Below are positions 1-8,793 of a DNA stretch of 64,000 nt, piece by piece. Position 1 is the stretch's first letter. Every line of letters begins with the position of its first letter. Location: positions 124,001 to 188,000 of the forward strand of contig NZ_QNUM01000003.1 in assembly GCF_003574655.1 (NCBI RefSeq). Direction: 5' to 3'. The translations under genes and the position numbers were made by a program. Source of the DNA: Cohaesibacter haloalkalitolerans. GTDB taxonomy: Bacteria > Pseudomonadota > Alphaproteobacteria > Rhizobiales > Cohaesibacteraceae. Under the pieces are notes generated by a model that saw nothing but the letters and a program-made list of their open reading frames with translations, did no database searches and had not been told where the DNA came from.

Positions 1-1
1 T

Positions 2-742
2 GCCGGTGAGGGCTATCTGTCCCCTGAGACTGTCGGCATGTTCATAGAGCCCCACATCGAGCAGGGGCCAGTGCTGGTGGAAAGGGAAATCCCAGTTGGC
101 ATCGTGACAGGCATCCGCGGTTCTTTCCGGTTCCGCGCCGCCCGCTGCCTTGGCGAATATGGTCACTCCGGCGCCACACCGCGCACCTATCGAGCCGACG
201 CCGTCCGCGCCGTTTCCACACTGGTCGTGCGCATGGATGAAGCATGGATGAAACTGGCCGAAGAAGGACACGATCTGGTCGTCACCTTCAGCCAGTTCTA
301 TACCGACCCGGACGAAGCCGCCTTCAGCAAGATCGCCGGAGAGGTGGCCTTTTCCCTCGATGTACGCAGCGAGGAACAGGAAACGCTGAACCGCATGCAG
401 ACCATTCTGCACGAAACCGTTGCCAAGATCGAAACGGAACAGAATGTCCGGTTCCAGATGGGCACGGTTTCAACCAGCACACCGGCGATCATGGCGCCCG
501 GGATCGTCAAGGGGCTCGAAAAATGCGCGGAAGATCATGGGCTTGAAACCCTGACCATGCCCTGCGGGGCTGGCCATGACGCCGCCGTGTTTGCCGGGGA
601 AGGGGTGCCCACGGGAATGATCTTCATCCGCAATGACAATGGCAGTCACAATCCCGAAGAACATATGGAAATGAGCGACTTCACAAAAGCGGCCGAACTA
701 CTGTCGGCCTTTTGCCTTTCCGACCCCATCTCCGCGCTTTGA
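2..742 (+). CDS. Zn-dependent amidase, hydantoinase/carbamoylase family (3' part)
   Basis: The window opens inside this gene; 246 residues are readable. They match the C-terminal part of the M20-like N-carbamoyl-L-amino-acid hydrolase / allantoate amidohydrolase family. The reading frame is open from base 2 and begins upstream. FIEPHIEQGP (visible residues 14-23), then GHSGATP with RADA, belong to the dimerisation/substrate region. HDAAVFAG and SHNPEEHMEM near the end supply the last conserved metal-binding histidine. The N-terminal zinc ligands lie outside the window. The family releases ammonia or carbamate from N-carbamoyl amino acids, ureidoglycolate-type or related amides; the substrate cannot be read from this part. 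A 5-oxoprolinase subunit and an aminotransferase follow on the same strand, so a role in amino-acid-derivative catabolism is inferred. Confidence 0.88.
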   Translation, partial: AGEGYLSPETVGMFIEPHIEQGPVLVEREIPVGIVTGIRGSFRFRAARCLGEYGHSGATPRTYRADAVRAVSTLVVRMDEAWMKLAEEGHDLVVTFSQFYTDPDEAAFSKIAGEVAFSLDVRSEEQETLNRMQTILHETVAKIETEQNVRFQMGTVSTSTPAIMAPGIVKGLEKCAEDHGLETLTMPCGAGHDAAVFAGEGVPTGMIFIRNDNGSHNPEEHMEMSDFTKAAELLSAFCLSDPISAL

Positions 743-1087
743 TCAAAAAGGCTGCCTGAACGTCAGGCAGTCACCATTCTGCAAGACATGCCTTCATGGC
801 CACCGACCCCAGTGCGCAGATGGGACAGCAAGCCGATGCGCCCAGACACCGAGCCAATGCCTATGCGCAGCACAGCATCGCGATAAGATAACTCGGATTG
901 GCAAGGCGTTGGAAAAGCCGACCGTGGGCCGTCGGCTTGCCTTGTCAATCCGGTATACCAAATGTATCCATAATACTGCAAAGAATAGCAAGAACCTGCC
1001 GGTCACATTCATGCGTCAAAGATCCGTCACACATGGATGGGACAACGGCATGGCACGCATCACCAGAACACAAGAAGGGAACTCAAG
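743..1087. other. Intergenic region with two hairpins and a small palindrome
   Basis: No gene is seen here. A perfect 8-bp stem (752-759 with 763-770, loop ACG) lies 10 bases after the amidase stop and may end its transcript, although no T-run follows on the forward strand. A second 8-bp stem (915-922 with 931-938) follows. The octamer GGTATACC at 952-959 is a perfect palindrome about 130 bases before the next start codon and resembles the core of some GntR-type operators. The function is inferred only. Confidence 0.5.
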
Positions 1088-1861
1088 ATGGGCAAATCCG
1101 TCGATTTGAACTGTGATATGGGAGAGGGCTTTGGCGCTTACCGCATTGGCGACGAGGCGGCCATGCTTGATATTGTCACCACCGCCAACATCGCCTGCGG
1201 ATTTCATGCTGGCGACCCTGTGGTGATGCGCGAAACGATTCTGGCAGCAAAAGAGCGCAAGGTCTCCATCGGAGCCCATCCGTCCTTCATGGATCTCTAT
1301 GGCTTTGGTCGCCGCCGCATTCTTGGTGACAGCCCTGAAGATCTGGAAGCGCAGATCGTCTACCAGATTGCCGCCATCGACGGCATGGCCCGTGCCCTCG
1401 GCTGGCCAATCACCCACATGAAGACCCATGGCGCGCTCGGCAACATGGCAGCCGAAGATCCTGAGTTGGCGGCCATCTGCATTCGGGCAACCAAAGCCGT
1501 CAATCCTGATCTGGTGATCGTTGCCCTGCCATATTCCGAGATCATGAAAGCGGCCGAGAAGGCCGGGATGGCCGTGGTTTGCGAGGTCTATGCCGACCGC
1601 ACCTATACGGCAGAGGGCATGTTGACCCCGCGCAAGGAACCCGGAGCCGTCATCAAGGATCACGCCCAATCCGTGGAACAGGCCCTTACCATGGTGCGCG
1701 ATGGTTTTATCCCCACCACTGCGGGAACAAGACTGCCGGTAGAGGCCGCCTCCATTTGCGTCCATGGCGACACCCCCGGCGCCGTGGCCACGGCTGGTCA
1801 ACTGCGCACGGCCTTCCTTGACGAGGGGATTGAAGTTCGCCCCTTTGCCTTTCCTGCATGA
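1088..1861 (+). CDS. pxpA: 5-oxoprolinase subunit A (LamB/YcsF family)
   Basis: A 257-residue protein of the LamB/YcsF family, the PxpA subunit of the ATP-dependent PxpABC 5-oxoprolinase, which opens pyroglutamate to glutamate in the cytoplasm. Family signatures are VDLNCDMGEGFG (residues 5-16), NIACGFHAGDP (34-44) and IGAHPSFMDLYGFGRR (61-76). ATG at 1088 is chosen because AGAAGGGAA lies just upstream and the family sequence starts there; the frame is open 51 bases further up. PxpA normally needs PxpB and PxpC. Neither is downstream, so they would have to lie before the window or elsewhere. The gene sits between an amidase and an aminotransferase, all forward, which fits breakdown of modified amino acids or peptide-derived pyroglutamate. 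Confidence 0.9.
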   Translation: MGKSVDLNCDMGEGFGAYRIGDEAAMLDIVTTANIACGFHAGDPVVMRETILAAKERKVSIGAHPSFMDLYGFGRRRILGDSPEDLEAQIVYQIAAIDGMARALGWPITHMKTHGALGNMAAEDPELAAICIRATKAVNPDLVIVALPYSEIMKAAEKAGMAVVCEVYADRTYTAEGMLTPRKEPGAVIKDHAQSVEQALTMVRDGFIPTTAGTRLPVEAASICVHGDTPGAVATAGQLRTAFLDEGIEVRPFAFPA

Positions 1862-1964
1862 TCAGTCATTAAGACAGGCTGTTGAAATCGGCCATTGACT
1901 GTCGGCACCCCCGGCAGGACAGTTTCATTCATACTTTTCAGCATACATTCAGGAGCATTTCATC

Positions 1965-3329
1965 ATGACGGATTCAGCCAATTCCATTGAGGCAAGAGAC
2001 ATTGCCTATCACATGCATCCAGTCGTCAACCTGCGCAAATACGAAAAGACCGGCGGGCTGGTCATCGAGCGCGGCGACGGCATCTATGTCTATGACAACA
2101 CCGGCAAGCGCTATATCGAGGGACTGGCCGGTTTGTGGTCGGTCGCCCTTGGCTTTGGCGAAAAGCGGCTCGCAGAAGTTGCCAAGGCGCAGATGGAAAA
2201 GCTGCCCTATTATCATTCCTTCAACTACAAGGTAAACGGCCCGTCGGTCGATCTGGCGGAACTGTTGATCAAGCTCGCGCCCGTTCCGATGTCGAAGGTG
2301 CATTTCACCTCGTCCGGTTCGGAAGCCAACGATCTGGTCGTCAAGATGGTCTGGTATCGCTCCAACTCCCTTGGCAAGCCGGAAAAGAAAAAGATCATCG
2401 GCCGCATCAAGGGCTATCACGGCGTGACCATTGCCTCGGCGTCGATTACCGGATTGCCTGCCAACCACAAGAGCTTTGACTTGCCACTAGACCGCATGGT
2501 CCACACCTCCTGTCCGTCCTACACCCACTTTGCAGAAGCGGGAGAAACCGAAGAAGCCTTCACAGCCCGCATGCTCAAGGATCTGGAAGATCTCATTTTG
2601 GAGCAGGGCCCGGAAACCATCGCCGCCTTCTGGGGAGAGCCGGTCATCGGGGCAGGGGGCGTTCTGGTGCCACCGAAAGGCTATTGGGAAGGCGTTCAGA
2701 CCATTCTGAAGAAATACGACATCCTGCTGGTGGCCGACGAGGTGATCTGCGGTTTCGGTCGCACCGGCAAGATGTTTGCCTGCGAAACCTACAACATCAC
2801 CCCGGATGTAATGGTCACCTCCAAGCAGATTTCTTCGTCCTACATGCCGCTTTCTGCCATCCTGATGAATGATGCCTTCTACCAGCCGATCGCAGACGAA
2901 TCCGAAAGGATCGGTGTCTTCGCTCATGGTTTCACGGCTTCCGGCCATCCGGTCGCCACGGCTGTCGGGCTGGAAAACCTGAAGATCATTCTTGAACGCG
3001 ATCTGGTCGGCAACGTTGCCCGACTGGAATCAACCTTCCTTGCAGGGCTTGCCAAACTCGCCGAGCATCCGCTGGCCCAATCCTCCCGTGGCGTCGGGCT
3101 GTTGGGTGCTCTGGAACTCAAGCCGTGGGACGATCAGCCCGCAGGCGCTGCCGCTTTGGCTGTGGCAACCCAGTTGCAGGAAGAAGGCGTGATCATCCGC
3201 AACATTGCTGAAGCCATCTGCTTCTGCCCGCCAATGATCATCACAGCCGAACAGATCGAAGAGATGTTCGCAATTGTCAGGGTCGCCCTCGACAAGGTGC
3301 TGGCAGCCAGAGAAGCAGGCGAAAAATAG
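1965..3329 (+). CDS. Class III (omega) aminotransferase, PLP-dependent
   Basis: A 454-residue fold-type I aminotransferase of class III, the group that includes omega-amino acid:pyruvate, beta-alanine and putrescine transaminases. Seen directly: SSGSEAND (116-123) for phosphate binding, ADEVICGFGRTG (257-268) with the Asp that pairs with the pyridine nitrogen, and Lys287 in TSKQISSSYMPL, the expected Schiff-base lysine. Length is normal for the family. AGGAG at 1951-1955 sets the ATG start. It transfers an amino group, usually to pyruvate; the donor cannot be decided from sequence. About 100 bases separate it from pxpA, so the two may be co-transcribed. It could equally be annotated as an aspartate-aminotransferase-family protein. 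Confidence 0.88.
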   Translation: MTDSANSIEARDIAYHMHPVVNLRKYEKTGGLVIERGDGIYVYDNTGKRYIEGLAGLWSVALGFGEKRLAEVAKAQMEKLPYYHSFNYKVNGPSVDLAELLIKLAPVPMSKVHFTSSGSEANDLVVKMVWYRSNSLGKPEKKKIIGRIKGYHGVTIASASITGLPANHKSFDLPLDRMVHTSCPSYTHFAEAGETEEAFTARMLKDLEDLILEQGPETIAAFWGEPVIGAGGVLVPPKGYWEGVQTILKKYDILLVADEVICGFGRTGKMFACETYNITPDVMVTSKQISSSYMPLSAILMNDAFYQPIADESERIGVFAHGFTASGHPVATAVGLENLKIILERDLVGNVARLESTFLAGLAKLAEHPLAQSSRGVGLLGALELKPWDDQPAGAAALAVATQLQEEGVIIRNIAEAICFCPPMIITAEQIEEMFAIVRVALDKVLAAREAGEK

Positions 3330-3345
3330 CCCGGAAGACAAAAAG

Positions 3346-3365
3346 GGGAAGCCCTCGGGCTTCCC
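3346..3365 (-). terminator. Hairpin terminator between convergent genes
   Basis: A 9-bp inverted repeat, GGGAAGCCC with GGGCTTCCC, lies between the aminotransferase and the convergent asparagine synthetase. On the reverse strand the stem is followed by a run of T, so it is best read as the rho-independent terminator of the reverse-strand gene. It may also stop forward transcription. Confidence 0.75.
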
Positions 3366-3390
3366 TCCATCTCCTGTCCCTGTCAAGGGA

Positions 3391-5250
3391 TCAGGCCGCG
3401 GTCTTGCTGATCGGCAATCTGGCTTCCAGTGCCGAAACCACGAGCAACCGCTTGGCCAACGACGTTTTCAGCAACCCTGGGCTGCGCGATGCAGCAGCGC
3501 AGAAACGCTCGACATCGATCTGTGAGCGGTAGGTACGGTTTTCCCTGATCAGTTCGATGATCTGCACTGCATTGGTTTTGACAAACTCGCGCCCGTCCCA
3601 CCGGAATCCCTGTTTCTGCTTGCGCCACTGGGTGGGAAGCGAATGAAACGCATCAAACAGGCGCCTCAGTTCATGTTTGTTCCAGTCACCGACAAACTTG
3701 TTCTGATAGCCAGACCGGATATAGGGGAACAGGCGGTAGTCGAGGATCGGGCTTCGAGCCTCGATGCTGGCGCGCATCGAATTCCGGTCATTGTGCCAGA
3801 GCCATTCCCCAAGCCGACCTCCCGGCGAGACATCGGCGATCAACGCCTCGTCAAAGCCGAGGGAGGGGGTGATCGGGTCGATCTGCTGGCACTGGCGAAT
3901 GGCAGCCATATCCATCTTCATGATTGGATTGAGGCGGGTTCTGAGGCGGGTCTTTTCCAGCGCGAATTTTTCGACCATGGCATCAGGCATGAATGCGCTG
4001 GCCAAATGGGAAAGTGTCTCCTTCTTGCGGCTGCTGGCGAGCTGTTGACGGACCCACGACCAATCGCCGCCCTTGACCGCTTGCCGCACGGCTTGCGGGT
4101 ACTGTCGGCTCCAGTAGCCACCGAAAATTTCGTCGCCGCCCGTGCCGTCAAGCACCACCGGAACGCCACGCTCGGCAATCGCTTCATACATGACGGGCAT
4201 TGCCATCGAGCTCCCGTTGAGCGGAATGGGTTTTTCCATATGGCCGCAGATATCAAGGAAGCGCTCAAAGGCATTGGTGTTGTAATCGAGCTTTATGACT
4301 TCCGCGTCGACGCCCAACTGATCGGCGGACCGCTTGGCATAAATGTGATCATCCGATCGGCCGGTATCGCCGATGAAGATCTTGCATTGTTCATGGAGGC
4401 CGAGCGAATAGAGACAGGAGAAAACCAGCGAACTATCGATGCCGCCAGACAGCAACAGGCCGACCGGACGATCGGAGATCAGACGCTTTGTCAGGCTATC
4501 CCGAAGAAGATCCGCAAGCGACTCCTGAGAATGGATGTCGGGCGCATCAGCCTGAATGGCATAAGTGTCGAAATACGCTTCACAGGCAAAATCCCAGCGG
4601 TTGAGATCAAAGCGGGCGTTGTGCCCCGGAGGCACCTGCTTGATGCCGACCAGATGCGTGTTGAGCCCGTTTTGCGGGAACATGTCACCGAAAACCAGAA
4701 AATCGCTCATGATGCCTGCGTCAAACGCAAAGTCTCTGCCCAAATAGTCCATGATCGACCGGGCGGTAGACGACAGGCACAGGATGTTGTCATCCATATA
4801 GAAGAACAGCGGCTTCTTGCCATAGCGGTCTCGTGACGCCGAAACCGTCATCGTGCTGATGGTAAGCGACGAGAAGGACCACATTCCGTTCATGCGCGGC
4901 ACACGGGCAAGGCCGTGCAGCTGCAAATAGCGGCTCAGAACCTCGGTATCTCCGCGCGGGTGAATGTTCACACCTTCCGCTCTCAACTCCTCGGCAATGT
5001 CGCGGAAATTGTAGATCTCGCCGTTGAACAGCAGGATGCTGTCTTCCGACTGGTAGGGCTGGTTAGAGGTTTCCTGCACATCCAGAATCGACAGTCTCTG
5101 ATGCCCGAAGGCACAGTGAACATTGTTGATTTCCTTGAAGACAACGCCGGTGTTGTCGGGTCCACGATGCTTCATCGTGTCGAGCGCCTGCCTGAAACGG
5201 GCCTCATCTATCGGCGCATTCTTGCTAAATACCTGAAAAAATCCACACAT
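3391..5250 (-). CDS. asnB: Asparagine synthetase, glutamine-hydrolysing
   Basis: A 619-residue two-domain AsnB. The N-terminal glutaminase domain starts with the catalytic Cys2 (MCGFF) and has RGPDNTG (29-35), GHQRLSI (49-55), FNGEIYN (75-81) and GDTE (100-103). The synthetase domain has the ATP-binding PP-loop LSGGIDSS (267-274) and a late DRNSM...EARSPILD segment typical of the family. It would make asparagine from aspartate, ATP and glutamine; single-gene AsnB relatives also amidate surface sugars or secondary metabolites, which cannot be excluded. It is alone on the reverse strand among forward genes, with no glycosyltransferase or peptide-synthesis neighbours. The start is ATG after AGAGAA, and Cys2 requires that start. 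Confidence 0.9.
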   Translation of the reverse strand: MCGFFQVFSKNAPIDEARFRQALDTMKHRGPDNTGVVFKEINNVHCAFGHQRLSILDVQETSNQPYQSEDSILLFNGEIYNFRDIAEELRAEGVNIHPRGDTEVLSRYLQLHGLARVPRMNGMWSFSSLTISTMTVSASRDRYGKKPLFFYMDDNILCLSSTARSIMDYLGRDFAFDAGIMSDFLVFGDMFPQNGLNTHLVGIKQVPPGHNARFDLNRWDFACEAYFDTYAIQADAPDIHSQESLADLLRDSLTKRLISDRPVGLLLSGGIDSSLVFSCLYSLGLHEQCKIFIGDTGRSDDHIYAKRSADQLGVDAEVIKLDYNTNAFERFLDICGHMEKPIPLNGSSMAMPVMYEAIAERGVPVVLDGTGGDEIFGGYWSRQYPQAVRQAVKGGDWSWVRQQLASSRKKETLSHLASAFMPDAMVEKFALEKTRLRTRLNPIMKMDMAAIRQCQQIDPITPSLGFDEALIADVSPGGRLGEWLWHNDRNSMRASIEARSPILDYRLFPYIRSGYQNKFVGDWNKHELRRLFDAFHSLPTQWRKQKQGFRWDGREFVKTNAVQIIELIRENRTYRSQIDVERFCAAASRSPGLLKTSLAKRLLVVSALEARLPISKTAA

Positions 5251-5607
5251 GCCAATTCTCTAAAAAACATCTCGAAGCACGTTCGAAACTAACGTGTTTC
5301 TGTCGGGAAAACCACTGAAATATAACAGGGTATTCCGCAAACCGGAGAAACAGACAAAGCCCGTCATTTCCCCCCGACAGGAGCAACAAATGTCATATCA
5401 CAGAGGCCAGAGTGTTTGCAGTGCTGGAATGGCGGAAGATTTGGACACAGTTCGTTACAATTCGATACCGAGCAGCGACAGAAATGTAGGACATAAAGCA
5501 GCAGACCTTCAGGTTGGTGTAAGGTGGAGATGATTAATCGGGTACACTGCTTCAGAATTCGTGTCTGCCAATCAGCAGACCACCGTTAATTGAATAGGAA
5601 TACCCGA
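5251..5607. other. Divergent intergenic region, asnB / reductase
   Basis: These 357 bases hold the two divergent promoter regions of asnB and the flavocytochrome reductase. I see no convincing gene, repeat or strong hairpin. A short open frame near 5294-5533 has no ribosome-binding site and no recognisable protein signature. Confidence 0.5.
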
Positions 5608-6951
5608 ATGCGCCGCGTCATCCTGTCCCTGACTACAATCGTCATGCTCTTGTTGCTCATCTTCGGAATCAGCTCATTGAGTGCCGTCGATTTCACCGAT
5701 CAAAAGAGCCTTGCTCAGGCCTTCACCCAATTGACCGGCTTCCTGTCGCTGGGAATGATGGCGATAGCAATCGTCCTTGCCCTACGGCTTCGCTGGCTCG
5801 AACCCGTCTTTGGCGGCCTCGACAAGATCTACCGCCTGCACAAGTGGCTGGCGATCGGCGCGCTGCCGATGCTACTTGCCCACTGGCTGGTCAAGACCGG
5901 AGAGGGGCATCACCCCGAGGCAACAGTCGACGCAGCAGGCAATACCGTTGCCGCTGTCCATAGCTTTGACCCGGTACAACTCGCAACACAAACGCTGTTT
6001 CCGAGCCTTTATGGCCCGGCCCGCGGCATAGCCCAGCCAATCCTCTTTCTGCTGTTCGCCTTGTTGGCATTGGCACTCATCAAGCGCATACCTTACCGGA
6101 TATTCAGGAAGGTCCACTTCGTGATGGGCATCGCCTTTGTCATTTTCGCGTATCACAGTGTCATCCTGATGCGTCCTGAATACTGGTCGACGCCATTTGG
6201 CTGGTCCACAGTAGCCCTGAGCGTTATCGGAAGCCTTGCGAGCATCTATCTGGTCGTCATCCACTTCAAGGGCTTCCCATCTTCGAGGGCCGTTGTCGCC
6301 TCGACCCACTACTTTCCGGAACTCAAGGTGCTTGAAATCGATCTCGACATGCAGGAGGCATGGCGCGGTCACAAGCCAGGACAGTTCGTCTTTGTCGAAA
6401 CAGATCGCAAGGAAGGACCGCACCCGTTCACACTTTCCACCCATTGGTCGCCAGAATCCGGTCGTATCGGCATTATCGCCAAGGAACTCGGCGACTATAC
6501 TGCCAAAATCAGGGAAAGATTTGCACCCGGCACCCCGGTCAAGATTAATGGCCCTTATGGCCGCTTCAATTTTGAATGCAAGAAACAACGGCAGGTCTGG
6601 ATCGGGGCGGGCATCGGAATCACGCCATTCGTTGCCAAGATGCGCGATCTGGCAGGCACGCCGTCAGACAAGGTGGTTGACCTGTTTCATACTACACGAG
6701 AGGTATCCGAAGAAGGTCTCGCCCGCATGCAGGCCGATGCGGACGCCGCCGGTGTCAATCTTCATATCATCATCAGTGAGCGAGATGGCCGACTCAATGT
6801 GGCCAAACTCATCGCCATGGTGCCGGACTGGAAGGACGCCAGCTTCTGGTTCTGCGGACCAAGCCAGTTCGCCGAACAACTGCGCAAGGGTCTCGTAGCG
6901 GAAGGGCTCAGCGCCAGCAACTTCCATCAGGAACTCTTTGAGATGCGCTGA
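5608..6951 (+). CDS. Membrane flavocytochrome reductase (ferric reductase/NOX-like)
   Basis: A 447-residue protein combining an N-terminal ferric-reductase-like membrane domain with a cytoplasmic FAD/NAD(P) reductase module. About six hydrophobic segments are visible within residues 4-220. Paired histidines (His78, His92 and His170, His183) are placed as in b-type haem-binding helices. HPFTLS (272-277) is the FAD signature and GAGIGITP (333-340) the NAD(P) pyrophosphate loop; the C terminus ends in FEMR. It would pass electrons from NAD(P)H through FAD and haem across the inner membrane, to an unknown acceptor such as ferric iron or oxygen. ATG at 5608 is preferred because AGGA lies just upstream; the frame also opens at a TTG at 5590. 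No iron-uptake genes are adjacent. Confidence 0.82.
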   Translation: MRRVILSLTTIVMLLLLIFGISSLSAVDFTDQKSLAQAFTQLTGFLSLGMMAIAIVLALRLRWLEPVFGGLDKIYRLHKWLAIGALPMLLAHWLVKTGEGHHPEATVDAAGNTVAAVHSFDPVQLATQTLFPSLYGPARGIAQPILFLLFALLALALIKRIPYRIFRKVHFVMGIAFVIFAYHSVILMRPEYWSTPFGWSTVALSVIGSLASIYLVVIHFKGFPSSRAVVASTHYFPELKVLEIDLDMQEAWRGHKPGQFVFVETDRKEGPHPFTLSTHWSPESGRIGIIAKELGDYTAKIRERFAPGTPVKINGPYGRFNFECKKQRQVWIGAGIGITPFVAKMRDLAGTPSDKVVDLFHTTREVSEEGLARMQADADAAGVNLHIIISERDGRLNVAKLIAMVPDWKDASFWFCGPSQFAEQLRKGLVAEGLSASNFHQELFEMR

Positions 6952-6960
6952 CCCTTGAAA

Positions 6961-6983
6961 AGGGGCGCCCTTCCGGCGCCCCT
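6961..6983 (+). terminator. Hairpin after reductase gene
   Basis: A perfect 9-bp stem, AGGGGCGCC with GGCGCCCCT and a five-base loop, lies 10 bases after the reductase stop codon. There is no T-run downstream on the forward strand, so termination is likely but not certain. Confidence 0.6.
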
Positions 6984-7000
6984 GCCACTCAGAGAACTGA

Positions 7001-7009
7001 AACCTATAA
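7001..7009 (+). promoter_or_regulatory. Motif AACCTATAA upstream of dap, shared with pip
   Basis: The nonamer AACCTATAA lies 77 bases before the dap ATG. The same nonamer, in the same orientation relative to the gene, lies 69 bases before pip at 14804-14812. A shared regulator site is inferred; chance is not excluded. Confidence 0.3.
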
Positions 7010-7086
7010 CAAATAGCATCTACAAACTGGCCCGGAATCGTTGTTAGGTTGATCATCAGGATTTTCCCAACCGAGCGGATTTGCAG

Positions 7087-8640
7087 ATGATTGATACTCT
7101 CCGACTAGACCAGATTCTAGATGCATTACCCAACATGTACCGTGGCCCCGGCGGGGTTGCTGGCGTCGTCAAAGACGGAAAGATCATCGCCTCCCGCGCC
7201 TGGGGCTATTCGGACCTTGCCTCCCACCGCAAGATGACAAAAGGCACGCGCCTGCCGATCTGTTCCATCTCCAAGCAGTTCACCTGCGCGGTCCTGTTGC
7301 ACACCTTCGATGACTTTGCACCACTCAATGCCCGCCTGCCGGAGCTGCTGCCCAATTTCGAAGGCCAGCTGCCGACCATCGAACAGCTTTGCCACAACCA
7401 GTCGGGCCTGCGCGACTATTGGGCTCTGACCATCCTCGAAGGGGCCAAGGCAGAACAGACCTTCGCCCGCAATGATGCCTATGCGATGTTCGAGAGGATG
7501 AAGAGCTGCCATTTCGAACCCGGCACCAGCTATTCCTATTGCAACGCCAACTTCCGCATCGTCGGAGAGCTGATCGAACGGGAAACCGGCCGCTCGCTTC
7601 AGGGGCTGCTTGCGGAAACCGTCTGGGGACCGGCAAACATGAAGACCGCCGCGCTGCTCTCCGACAGCCGCGTAACCGCCGATGGCGTCATCGGCTACGA
7701 AGGCAACGAACAGGTCGGCTTCATGCCAGCAGACAATGGCATCTACTGGTTCGGGGATGCCGGCATTTCAGCATCCCTTGAAGACATGCTCGCCTATGAA
7801 TGCTGGATTGATCAGACCCGAGACGACCCGGATAGCCTCTACAATCGCATTTCAACGCCACCGACCTTCAAGGACGGGACACCTGCCGGCTATGGCTACG
7901 GGCTGGCCCACATGGAGCTGGCCGGTCGCAAGGTGACCGGTCACGCAGGAGCCCTGCGCGGCTTCCGCGCCTTCCGCATGCATTGCGCATCCGAGCGCAT
8001 GTCGGTGGTCGTCATCCTCAACCATGAAGGCAGTGCCTATGGCGCAGCCGAGGCCCTGTTCAATGCCGCCCTCGGCTATAAAGCACCAAAGCCGATGCCC
8101 ATGCCTGAAGGTTGGGATGGCCAATGGCTCTGCCCCGAGGCCAACCTGCTGACCGCCATCGAAAGTGGCAAGACAGATGCCCATCTGCATTACTCGACCG
8201 GCGGCGACATTGTCTTTGCAGCCGAAGACGGCACCTTGAAAACTGCAAGCGTCACCCTCAGCAAGACCCAAGACACAATGACCATGACGAGGAAGGGTGA
8301 AAATCTGGTCTCCAAACTGGTGCCGCTGCCAAAATCGCCAGTAACGCCGGACGCAGAGTTCGCAGGTCGTTACTATTCGGACGAGCTCGACGCGACCTTC
8401 ACCGTGGTTGCCGAGGATGGCGGCCTCTATGCCTACTGTCAGGGCGTTCTTGGAACCGGCATCATGGAACGTGTCCATCCGGTCGGGCTCGACACATGGG
8501 TATTCGTCACCCGCCGCTCGATGGATGCGCCTGCACCAGGGGATTGGACCATCACGGCAACCCGTGGCGACGATGGCACCATCGAAGGCATCACGCTTGG
8601 TTGCTGGCTGGCACGCAAACTCGACTACCGCCGCCTGTAG
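7087..8640 (+). CDS. dap: D-aminopeptidase (penicillin-binding-like serine hydrolase)
   Basis: A 517-residue protein that I recognise as a homologue of the Ochrobactrum anthropi D-aminopeptidase DAP (about 520 residues). That enzyme is a cytoplasmic serine peptidase of the beta-lactamase/PBP fold that removes N-terminal D-alanine and other D-residues from peptides and amides. Catalytic positions fit: SISK (Ser60, Lys63), the Tyr motif YSYCN (Tyr151) and HAG (His286). The last two beta-barrel domains are present, with RYYSDELDATF and GCWLARKLDYRR near the end. There is no signal peptide. The frame also allows a TTG two codons earlier, which would give Ser62/Lys65/Tyr153, the numbering I recall for DAP. 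The facing peptide transporter and proline iminopeptidase suggest that it finishes degradation of imported peptides. Confidence 0.9.
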   Translation: MIDTLRLDQILDALPNMYRGPGGVAGVVKDGKIIASRAWGYSDLASHRKMTKGTRLPICSISKQFTCAVLLHTFDDFAPLNARLPELLPNFEGQLPTIEQLCHNQSGLRDYWALTILEGAKAEQTFARNDAYAMFERMKSCHFEPGTSYSYCNANFRIVGELIERETGRSLQGLLAETVWGPANMKTAALLSDSRVTADGVIGYEGNEQVGFMPADNGIYWFGDAGISASLEDMLAYECWIDQTRDDPDSLYNRISTPPTFKDGTPAGYGYGLAHMELAGRKVTGHAGALRGFRAFRMHCASERMSVVVILNHEGSAYGAAEALFNAALGYKAPKPMPMPEGWDGQWLCPEANLLTAIESGKTDAHLHYSTGGDIVFAAEDGTLKTASVTLSKTQDTMTMTRKGENLVSKLVPLPKSPVTPDAEFAGRYYSDELDATFTVVAEDGGLYAYCQGVLGTGIMERVHPVGLDTWVFVTRRSMDAPAPGDWTITATRGDDGTIEGITLGCWLARKLDYRRL

Positions 8641-8663
8641 AAAGCCCAAGCCCTCAAACAGAC

Positions 8664-8699
8664 AAAACCCGCAGCGATCACCTGATCCCTGCGGGTTTT
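8664..8699 (+). terminator. Terminator of dap
   Basis: An 11-bp inverted repeat, AAAACCCGCAG with CTGCGGGTTTT, begins 24 bases after the dap stop codon and ends in its own T-run. This is a good rho-independent terminator. Confidence 0.8.
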
Positions 8700-8753
8700 C
8701 TGTATCTGCTGCGACCTTGCGCAGTGCAATGCCCAGAGGCAGAGGCAAAAGAG

Positions 8754-8781
8754 GGCACCGCCCGGCTTGCTGGGCGGTGCC
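8754..8781 (-). terminator. Terminator of the peptide ABC operon
   Basis: A perfect 10-bp stem, GGCACCGCCC with GGGCGGTGCC, lies 13 bases past the stop codon of the reverse-strand binding-protein gene. On the reverse strand it is followed by CTCTTTTGC. It marks the 3' end of the operon. Confidence 0.8.
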
Positions 8782-8793
8782 TTGTATCAGAGG

